Under the pieces are notes generated by a model. It was given only the letters and a program-made list of their open reading frames with translations, had not been told where the DNA came from and searched no databases. Position numbers and translations under genes: made by a program. From the NCBI GenBank assembly GCA_963739795.1, contig CAVUBL010000010.1, forward strand, positions 372,001 to 436,000: a stretch of 64,000 nt of DNA, in the 5' to 3' direction. This stretch comes from CAVUBL01 sp963739795 (GTDB taxonomy: Bacteria; Acidobacteriota; Thermoanaerobaculia; Multivoradales; DATKCC01). Position 1 is the first letter of the stretch. The number at the start of each line of letters is the position of its first letter. Shown here in pieces: positions 52,707-60,239 of this stretch.

Positions 52707-53650
52707 GGCGGGCCCTCGGACGGCTTCTGATCCCCACTGGAGTCACTGGAGTCCGGGACGGGATCCGGGGTGGCGCCCAGCCCCGTGGCGTGCTTGACCA
52801 GGGAGACGAAGGTCCGGGCGATGTCGTCGACGGCGACGTAGACGGTCAGGGGATTGTCCACCCCCTCGAGCTCCACGCCCTTGCCGTCGGACGTGAAGTC
52901 GACCACCTGGAAGTGGTCTCCGTCGGCGCGCTGGAGGATGTCGCCGCGCACCGGCTTGTAGCCCACGGGCAGCTCCGGCGGAAGCTCCATTCCTGCGACG
53001 ACGGCCAGGCGGTCCGCCACCTGGACCACGCGCGAGAGGGCGAGGGGCAGGCTCGAGAAGCGGCCGAAGCGTAGCTCGATGCGCCCGTCGGGGCCGGGCC
53101 GGGAGACCGGCGGCGGGCTCTTCATGGACGGCCGGCCCCGGTCGCCCGCCGGGTCGGGATTCGGAGCCCCCGGCACATCCAGCTCGAGCAGGCAGCTCTC
53201 GACCCAGTCCCCCTCGACCGTCAGCGGATCGGGGTCGACCTCCGAAAGGTCCTCCCGGCGGAGCTGGTCGAGGGTCGCCGCCAGCTCGTCCGGGCCCAGC
53301 TCGCCCAGATGCATCGCCTCCTTGCCGAGCGGCCCCTGCCGCAGGCGCACGGTGCCGTTGGCGAACAGGGTCACCTCGCGGCGGTCGATGCGGCTTCGGC
53401 AGTCCAGCCGCAGCAGGACGTGAGACCGGGGGTCCGTGGAAACCGCAGAGGGCTCGGGGAGCGGGTTGGGCCGGCCGGCTGTGTCCGGCTTCGAGCCGGG
53501 TTCCTGTCCGGATGGCTGGCCGGCTTCCTGACTCCGCTGGACGAGCGGCTGGTTCGAAGGCTCCTGGGCGGCAAGGCGGGAGCCGCCCGCCGCCAGGGTC
53601 GCCACCAGGAGCAGAGCGAGGACCAGGACCTCTCGTAGGCGGTATGTCAT
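52703..53650 (-). CDS. Secreted protein of unknown function
   Basis: A 315-residue protein with signal peptide (VLVLALLLVATLAAGGSRLAAQE). I do not recognise the family. After a low-complexity Gln/Pro/Ser linker (31-75), residues 80-180 look beta-rich (VLLRLDCRSRIDRREVTLFA), followed by a Pro-rich loop and a second folded part (200-285). The C-terminus is acidic/Ser-rich. ATG 53650 overlaps the stop of the nucleotidyltransferase gene (ATGA). Conserved linkage would be the only clue to role. Confidence 0.7.
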   Translation of the reverse strand: MTYRLREVLVLALLLVATLAAGGSRLAAQEPSNQPLVQRSQEAGQPSGQEPGSKPDTAGRPNPLPEPSAVSTDPRSHVLLRLDCRSRIDRREVTLFANGTVRLRQGPLGKEAMHLGELGPDELAATLDQLRREDLSEVDPDPLTVEGDWVESCLLELDVPGAPNPDPAGDRGRPSMKSPPPVSRPGPDGRIELRFGRFSSLPLALSRVVQVADRLAVVAGMELPPELPVGYKPVRGDILQRADGDHFQVVDFTSDGKGVELEGVDNPLTVYVAVDDIARTFVSLVKHATGLGATPDPVPDSSDSSGDQKPSEGPP

Positions 53651-56370
53651 CGATTGCCCTCCCCCGCCGGACCGGCGGCCACCGGCTGGGCCTCCTCCTC
53701 GTCCCGATGGACGAGCTCGAGGGCGAGCTCCAGCTCTTGCTCGGGGCCGATCCGCCCGTCGAGGCGGGCGTCGCGGACCGCGGCGAGGGCCTTGCCCACG
53801 AGCGGCCCGGGCGCCACCCCCCGGGCCACCAGGTCGCGGCCCCGCACCGTCAGCTCCAGGCGACGGAGCTCGGTCAGGTCGCGCCGCGCCCAGGCGCGGA
53901 CCGGCTCGTTCTCCGACGCCACAAGGAGGAGGATCTCTTCGCCCGCCAGGTGTCCCAGGGCCGCGGCCACCCGATGAGCCGCCAGCTCGGGGCGGGCGAG
54001 CAGCTCCCGCGTCCGGGCGAGCCGCGAGGCGCTCCCGACGAGCAGGGCCCGGTCCGCCCCCGCGAGCATGAGCCGATCTGCCAGGGCCTCGCCGGCGGCG
54101 AGATCCCGGCCGGCATCGCGCTCCCCGCCGGTTCCCGCGACCAGGGCGAGGAGCAGGAGGCGCCACAGGCGAGCCGGAGGCTCGTCCAGGCCCTCGACCG
54201 AGTACCAGTTCCAGGCCACGACCACCCGGCGCAGGCTCTCCCGGTCCCCTTCGGCGAGGTGCAGGGAGGGGTGGAGCGCCTCGAGCACGCCCAGCCCGTC
54301 GAGGCGCTCGAGGCCGCGGACCGCGAGGGCCGGGTCGTCGAGCAGGAGGACGAGCTCCTCGCGCAGGCGACTGCCCGAGAGGCGGTCGAAGACGCCCTCG
54401 GCAAGGGCCACGTCCACCAGGTTCAGGGTCTCGGGGGAGATCTCGAACCCGAGGCGGAGGCCGAGCCGCACCGCCCGCAGGACCCGGGTCGGATCGTCGA
54501 TGAACGACAGGCTGTGGAGCACCCGGAGGAGGTGGTTGTCCAGGTCCCGCCGGCCGCCGAAGTAGTCGATCAGCTCCGGCGACGGCTCGGGCCCGAGGCG
54601 CACCGCCAGGGCGTTGATCGTGAAGTCGCGCCGGTAGAGGTCCTGGCGCACGGGCGAGGTCTGGACCTCGGGCAGGGCCGCCGGGGCGCGGTAGAACTCG
54701 CTGCGCGCCGTGGCCACATCCACGTGGAAACCCTCCGGGTCGATCACCACCGCGGTCAGGAACGCCTCGTGGACCCGCACCCGCCCGCCGAGCTCGGCGG
54801 CCAGGAGGCGGGCGAAGTGAGGGCCATCCCCCTCCACCACCAGGTCCAGGTCCCGGTTCTCGCGGCGCAGCAGGAGGTCCCGAACGATCCCCCCCACCAG
54901 GTAGACGGGGATCTCGCGGCGGCGGGAGACCTCGGCGACGGTTCGTACCCGCTCGTAGACCGCGGTGGGCAGGCGTTGGCGCAGGAGGTCGCCCACCGCG
55001 AGGCGCTCCTCGGGCAGGTGGGCCAGGCGTCGCTCCACGCCGCTCCCCGCCTCCCGCAGGCGGCCGTGGAGGTGACGGAGCACCTGCATCCGGGTGACCA
55101 GGCCGGCGGCCTGCCCGCTCTCCCGGTCGCCCACCAGGATGAGGCGCGGGTGGCGACGGGTCATACGCTCGCCGACCTCGTCGGCCGGCGCGTCGGGCTC
55201 CACCCACTCCAGGTCGCGGTCCGCCACCGTCTCGACCCGCCGCTCGCCCAGCCCGTGCTGCAGGGCGCCGTCCAGGGTCTGGCGGGTGACGACGCCGATC
55301 GTCCGGCCCCCGGGCTCGACGATGGGCGCGGCGTTGATCCGGCGCGCGACCAGGGCCTCCTTGGCCTCGGCGACGGTCTGGTCGAGGCGGAGGGTGAAAA
55401 AGCCCGTGACCATGAGGTCCGCGGCCCGGGCCGAGGGCGGAAGGTTGCGCTCGAGAAACGCGCGCAGCGACTCGCGGGCCTCCAGGGGGGTGACTCCCTT
55501 GAGGCGGGCGGAGGCCGCCGTGGCGTGACCACCGCCGCCGGCGAACGCCTCGAGCAGCCTGCCCAGGTCGACGCCCGGCTGATCTCCCCGCGCAATCACC
55601 GTCACCCGGTCGCCCTCACCGAAAAGGGCGAAGAGCAGGGGGAGGTCGAAAATCTCCAGACAGCGGTTGACCAGGGGCGCCAGCTCGTCCACGTAGTCGC
55701 CCAGCTCGAGGGCCACGTAGCCCACCCGGCGTCCCCGAACCCCCTCGACCTCCAGGGCCTCGGTCATCCGGTGGAGGATGTCGAAACGGCTCGGGTCGAG
55801 TCGCTGGAGGGCGTGGCGCCGGACGACGGAGAGGTCGGCGCCACGCTCCAGGAGGCCGGCGACGGCCCGCAGGTCCCGGGGCCCGGTCCCGGAGTACGCC
55901 AGGGATCCGGTGTCCTCGTAGATCCCCAGCAGGAGGAGTGTGGCCTCGACGGGTGTCGGAGCGTAGCCCCGCTCCGCGAAGATCTCGGCAAGGAGGGTGC
56001 AGGTGGAGCCTGCTCCGGGGTCGACGCGGCCTCCGGCGACGGTCAGGTCGCCCTCGGACGGTGCGTGGTGGTCGTAGGCCCAGAGCTCGATGGCGGGGTT
56101 GGCGGCAAGCCAGTCGGCGACGACGCCGATGCGGTCGCGCTGGACGACGTCGCACAGGACGAGGCGGGTGACGCGGGCGGGGTCGACTTCCTTCGGGCGG
56201 AGCTCGGTAAAGGGGATCTCGTTGCCGAAGGGCCCTTCCAAGAGGCGGCGGACGGACTCTTCCTTGGAGCCGGGAAAGAAGACGCCGGCTCCGGGATGGA
56301 GCTTGCGGGCCATGAGGACCGCGCAGGTGGCGTCGAAGTCGGCGCCCAGGTGGGTGGTGACGATCTCCAT
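53647..56370 (-). CDS. DHH-CBS-tRNA nucleotidyltransferase fusion protein
   Basis: A 907-residue enzyme with three parts. Residues 1-310 are a DHH/DHHA1 phosphoesterase (LWAYDHHAPSE, LLLLGIYEDTGSL, AGGGGHATAASARLKG). Residues 315-440 hold two CBS domains. Residues 470-907 are a class II poly(A) polymerase/CCA-adding head (IPVYLVGGIVRDLLLRRENR, DLDLVVEGDG, RRDFTINALAV) with RNA-binding helices. Comparable fusions in Aquifex and others add the terminal A of tRNA CCA. TAGACT lies nine bases before its ATG. A tRNA gene starts 38 bp away on the other strand. Confidence 0.9.
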   Translation of the reverse strand: MEIVTTHLGADFDATCAVLMARKLHPGAGVFFPGSKEESVRRLLEGPFGNEIPFTELRPKEVDPARVTRLVLCDVVQRDRIGVVADWLAANPAIELWAYDHHAPSEGDLTVAGGRVDPGAGSTCTLLAEIFAERGYAPTPVEATLLLLGIYEDTGSLAYSGTGPRDLRAVAGLLERGADLSVVRRHALQRLDPSRFDILHRMTEALEVEGVRGRRVGYVALELGDYVDELAPLVNRCLEIFDLPLLFALFGEGDRVTVIARGDQPGVDLGRLLEAFAGGGGHATAASARLKGVTPLEARESLRAFLERNLPPSARAADLMVTGFFTLRLDQTVAEAKEALVARRINAAPIVEPGGRTIGVVTRQTLDGALQHGLGERRVETVADRDLEWVEPDAPADEVGERMTRRHPRLILVGDRESGQAAGLVTRMQVLRHLHGRLREAGSGVERRLAHLPEERLAVGDLLRQRLPTAVYERVRTVAEVSRRREIPVYLVGGIVRDLLLRRENRDLDLVVEGDGPHFARLLAAELGGRVRVHEAFLTAVVIDPEGFHVDVATARSEFYRAPAALPEVQTSPVRQDLYRRDFTINALAVRLGPEPSPELIDYFGGRRDLDNHLLRVLHSLSFIDDPTRVLRAVRLGLRLGFEISPETLNLVDVALAEGVFDRLSGSRLREELVLLLDDPALAVRGLERLDGLGVLEALHPSLHLAEGDRESLRRVVVAWNWYSVEGLDEPPARLWRLLLLALVAGTGGERDAGRDLAAGEALADRLMLAGADRALLVGSASRLARTRELLARPELAAHRVAAALGHLAGEEILLLVASENEPVRAWARRDLTELRRLELTVRGRDLVARGVAPGPLVGKALAAVRDARLDGRIGPEQELELALELVHRDEEEAQPVAAGPAGEGNR

Positions 56371-56408
56371 GGCGATAGAAGTCTACCCAGGGATGCTAGC
56401 CTTGCGCT

Positions 56409-56485
56409 GGCGCGCTGCCCCAACTGGTAGAGGGGCCCGACTTAAAATCGGGCGGTTCCGGGTTCGAGTCCCGGGCGCGCTACCA
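56409..56485 (+). tRNA. tRNA-Leu (anticodon UAA) with short variable arm
   Basis: A full cloverleaf: acceptor GGCGCGC/GCGCGCT with a G-U first pair, D arm CCCC/GGGG with loop AACTGGTAGA, anticodon stem CCCGA/TCGGG with loop CTTAAAA (anticodon TAA), variable loop CGGTT of only five bases, T arm CCGGG/CCCGG with TTCGAGT, discriminator A and encoded CCA. The D loop is Leu-like and A73 fits LeuRS. Normal tRNA-Leu has a long variable arm, so this gene is unusual; position 26 also appears missing. Confidence 0.8.
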
Positions 56486-56624
56486 CCCGACGCGGCCGCG
56501 CAGACTCCTCGATCCGCCTGGCCGGGACCGGCGGCCCCACGCCGGCGTCGACCTCCTCCGCAGCTTACACGTAGCCCCGCCCGGCCCGGGCGCCCGCTGA
56601 ACTCCGTTCCGGCCGCGCGGGCCC

Positions 56625-57041
56625 CTACTCCACCTCGAGCTCGTAGTCGGTGGTGATCTCGATCGCCTTGTGGATGGACTGGTAGACCGGGCAGTGCTCG
56701 GCGTGGATGCGGTGCACCCGGTCGACCGTCTCCCGGGCCGCCTCCGGCGCCCGCAGCCGGTAGTGCACGTGGATGCGCCGGATCACCAGGACCCGGTTCA
56801 CGAGCTCGATCTCGCCCCGCACGTGGGCCACCAACCGCCCCTCGCTCGCATCGACGTGACGCGCCTCCAGCGCGCCTCCCAGGGTCCCGGTCAGTCAGCC
56901 ACCGGCGGCGGCCACGATGTAGTCGAGGGTCGTGGCGTGGGGCTCGAAGGCGTCGGCGGGCACGCCGTAGTGCTCGGCGATGGCTCCGTGGACGCCGAAG
57001 ACGACCGGCTCGGGCTCGGCCGGCAGGCGGGCGTGGCGCAT
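56625..57041 (-). CDS. OsmC-family protein, probable selenoprotein (UGA at 56895-56897)
   Basis: OsmC-family proteins are small thiol peroxidases or stress proteins that use two cysteines. The 138-residue frame reads from ATG 57041 (AGAGGGG ribosome site) through VVFGVHGAIAEHYGV and ATTLDYIVAAAGG, then codon 49 is TGA exactly where relatives carry the first redox Cys (AAGGCLTG), and continues LTGTLGGALEARHVD to the stop. The second Cys is present in HAEHCPVYQSIHKA. A SECIS-like hairpin follows the UGA. Selenocysteine OsmC-like proteins are a known bacterial class. A second start, ATG 57099 with GGAGG, gives a plausible N-terminus (SHDVAYVSEVLIERE) but needs removal of one G in the run at 57047-57050. 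Confidence 0.75.
56858..56876 (-). promoter_or_regulatory. SECIS-like hairpin downstream of the UGA codon
   Basis: Minus-strand stem GGCGCGC (56876-56870) pairs with GCGCGTC (56864-56858), seven pairs with one G-U, and the loop is TGGAG. The loop starts 25 bases after the UGA and has a G in its first two positions; both values fall within the published bacterial SECIS model. It lies inside the coding region, as bacterial SECIS elements do. Confidence 0.6.
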
Positions 57042-57145
57042 CGGGACCCCTCTCCCGCTCGATCAGGACCTCGGAAACGTAGGCGACGTCATGACTCATG
57101 GGAAACCTCCTCGGCCATCGGATTCTGCTCTTTCGAGGCACACGG

Positions 57146-58662
57146 TCAACCGCCGGCGGGATCGCTCACCCGCTCGCGCAGGTCGCCCAGGACGTCCTCG
57201 ATCTCCTCGAGCGCCGAGCGCAGGTCGTCGGCGATCTCCTCGGCCAGAAGGTGCGGCTCCGGCAGGTTGGCCGAGTCCTCCAGGCTCTCGTCCCGGAGCC
57301 AGAAGAGATCGAGGCTGAGCTTGTCCCGCTGGGCCAGCTCGTCGTAAGTGTAGGCCCGCCAGCGCCCGTCCGGGGTCTCCTCGGACCAGGTCGGCTTCCG
57401 GTTGTGGCGATCGCCGGGCTGGTAGCAGGCGACGAACTCGTCCAGGTCGCTCCGGGTGAGCGGCCGCTCCTTGAGGGTGAAGTGCCCGTTGGTCCGGAGG
57501 TCGTAGACCCAGACCTCCTGGGTCCACGGCTTGTCCGAGCCCGGCTTGCGATCGAAGAAGAGCACGTTGGCTTTGACGCCCTGGGCGTAGAAGATGCCCG
57601 TCGGCAGGCGAAGCAGGGTGTGCACCTCGGTCTCCCGGAGGAGCTTCCTCCGCACCGTCTCCCCCGCCCCACCCTCGAACAGCACGTTGTCCGGCACCAC
57701 CATGGCCGCCCGGCCGTGGATCTTCAGCAGGCTCTTGACGTGCTGCACGAAGTTGAGCTGCTTGTTCGAGGTGGTGGTCCAGAAGTCGGGGCGGTTGTAG
57801 GTCAGCGTCTTGCGGTCGGTCTCGCCGGCCTCGTTGATCACCGTGATGCTCGACTTCTTGCCGAACGGCGGGTTGGTCAGCACCACGTCGGCGTGGACGC
57901 TCGGCTCGTCCCGCAGGGCGTCGTCGGTGGCGATCGGCGGGGTCGTCTCGTCGTCGGTCGGGCCGATCCCGTGGAGCAGGAGGTTCATGGCGCACAGCCG
58001 GCTCACCCCGTCCACCAGCTCCACGCCGCGCAGCGCCTCGTACTGGAGGAAGCGCTTCTGGTCCTTGTCGAGGTCGAAGCGCTCGGCCAGGTACTGGTGC
58101 GCCGCCAGCAGGAACCCGCCGGTGCCGCAGGCCGGGTCGAAGCACCACCTCGCCCGGCTTGCGGCTGGACGCACCGGACCATCGCCTCGATCACGCTCCG
58201 CGGCGTGAAGTATTGGCCGGCGCCGCCCTTGACGTCCTGGGCGTTCTTCTCCAGCAGGCCCTCGTAGGCGTCCCCCTTGACGTCGGAGGACATGGAGAGC
58301 CACTCCTCCTTGCCGATCAGGTCGACGATCAAGGTGCGCAGCTTCGCCGGGTCCTGGATCTTGTTCTGGGCCTTGCGGAAGATCAGCCCCAGCATGCCCC
58401 CCTCCTGGCCGAGGGTCTGGAGGGTCTCCCGGTAGTGGGCCTCGAGCTTCTCGCCCTCCATCAGGGGGTCGGAGAGGTCGGACCAGCGGAAGCCCGCGGG
58501 CACCGGCTGCTCGTCTCCGGTGAGCTGCTCGCGCTCGTCCGCCATCTTGAGGAACAGCAGGAAGGTGAGCTGCTCCAGGTAGTCCTGGTAGGAGAGCCCG
58601 TCGTCTCGCAGGACGTTGCAGTAGGACCAGAGCTTGTTGACCAGGCGCGAAGGGTCGGTCAC
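57146..58662 (-). pseudogene. hsdM: Type I restriction system methyltransferase, frame-disrupted
   Basis: The N-terminal half reads from GTG 58662 (LVNKLWSYCNVLRDDGLSYQ ... GGAGQYFTPRSVIEAMVRCV). Near 58140-58165 the frame changes; the rest (FDPACGTGGFLLAAHQYLAE, DVVLTNPPFGKKSS, to PAGG) is in another frame ending 57146. Removing one G of a GGG run and one T restores a full HsdM with SAM motif and NPPF motif. All catalytic parts exist, so this may be recent inactivation or a sequence error. The start overlaps the hsdS stop (GTGA). Confidence 0.85.
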
Positions 58663-60239
58663 GAGGTCGCCCTCTTCTGGCGCTTCGTGGGCTCCGTCGC
58701 CGCCCGCTCGGCCCGGATGCGCTCCAGGAGGACGGAGGCCGGCTCGTCATTCGGGTCCTGGTCCACGAGCCGGCCCTCGAAGGCCCACTTGAGGATGGAC
58801 TGGCGAAGGCGGGTGATGCGGGCTGATGGCTGCGTCAGGAGTGGCGCTCGTCAGGTGACGCTCGACAGTCGATGAGCTCAATCGCACTGCCTCGCCGTGA
58901 TCCGCTCCTGTTCAGCCGCAGGAGGGAGTGGAATGGGAAGCCGCTTGAGGTCGTCGATGTTCAGACCGACGGTCGATCTTGCGCCCTGCGTGTGCTCTCT
59001 CGAAGTCCAGCTCCTTGGCCAAGGAGAGTCCAATAAAGTAGCCACGCCGCTCGACAACTCGACGAGTCGACTAGCCGAAGACATGCCACTTCTGGTAGAT
59101 ATGAACGCCGCGCAATCGGCTGGGACTACCGCAACCCGTCCAGTGTTCCGCGCCGACGGTGACCAGAACATCACCTGCCGGCCTGAGCGGTCCTCCGATA
59201 TCTCATCTGAGCGACGTTCGCTGAGATCGGCTTTACATCGGCCAGGTCGAGATGAACCGATCTGACATTGGATGACGCGACGATCGGAACCTCCGCCCGG
59301 AGTCTTGGGGCCAGCTTCTACCGAACGGCCCGCTTCTGAATAGCCTCGACTGCGATGAGTGGCCAAGCTGGTCGACGCGTCGCCCAGCACCACCCCTCGG
59401 GCAGCTCGGGAAGCTCCGAGGTGTCCGGCGCCGCCGGCTCCTTGTACTTCGCCTTCCACCTGTCGTCCTTGGGCTCCTTGCCCTTGGCCCGCATCGACTC
59501 GAGCTCGGCCTCTTCCCACCTCTTGCGCCGCTCCACCAGGATCCGCTCGAGCAGCTCGTCGGCGGGCTCGTAGTCCCGGCCCTCCTCCCGGGCCAGCTCG
59601 GCCTCGGTGGGGACCAGCCGGCCCTCGACCGCCGCCTTGAGCACCGAAGCCCGGTAGCGCTTCAGGTTGGCCTGAACCCGCCGGAGGGCCTGCTCGGCGG
59701 CGTCCAGGCGGGTGAAGTAGGAGTCGAGGGCGGAGACGATGCGGCGCTGTTCGGGGAGAGGTGGTACTGCAACCTCGGGATTTGCCTGATCGACTCCTTG
59801 AGTGCAGCTTGAGCCGACGTCGTGCCGCTGACAAACCGCCGATAGTCAACCCGGTCGAGCTGTACGTCAGGAAACCAGGTGGTATGCCAGCTCGAGAGGC
59901 GCAAGACTCCTCATCGAGACGTGATTGTGGAGCCATGCCTTACCACGAACAGGCATGCCATATCGATTGTCCAGAGTGCCCACGAACCAGGCTCCATCCT
60001 CACTCAGCAGAACCAGACTTCGCCTCGTTACAAGAGGTGACCTGCTTCGAGTCCACCGCCTTGACTTGCATCCTAGATACGCTCCGTCGTATCGGACGTG
60101 CCCCCACGCGAACGGCGATGTTCGGCCGCATTGACTGGTAGCACGCTTCCCGGCGGTACACGGATCTCGACGAGCTCTTCGCAGAGATGCAGATGCCCGA
60201 TCCCCGGCATCGGTTTCCCAGCTGGTGGTAGTCACTCAC
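58659..60239 (-). pseudogene. hsdS: Type I restriction specificity subunit, multiply frame-shifted
   Basis: Recognisable HsdS pieces occur in changing frames. They are LSEDGAWFVGTLDNRYGMPV and FPDVQLDRVDYRRFV (first target domain), the conserved central helix LKAAVEGRLVPTEAELAREE (about 59600-59640), GRVAVVPADCAAFI and NIDDLKRLPIPLPPAAEQER (second target domain end), TVERHLTSATPDAAIS, and the C-terminal RQSILKWAFEGRLVDQDPND ending at 58659. GTG 60239 overlaps the hsdR stop. Base composition of the target domains is lower in GC than the surroundings, as is usual for exchanged specificity domains. At least five frame changes are needed. Confidence 0.8.

Noticed and set aside
52703..55207. 834-residue open frame
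   Set aside because: Its first 519 residues are an Arg/Gly/Pro-rich shadow of the nucleotidyltransferase gene; a clear signal peptide starts at 53650.
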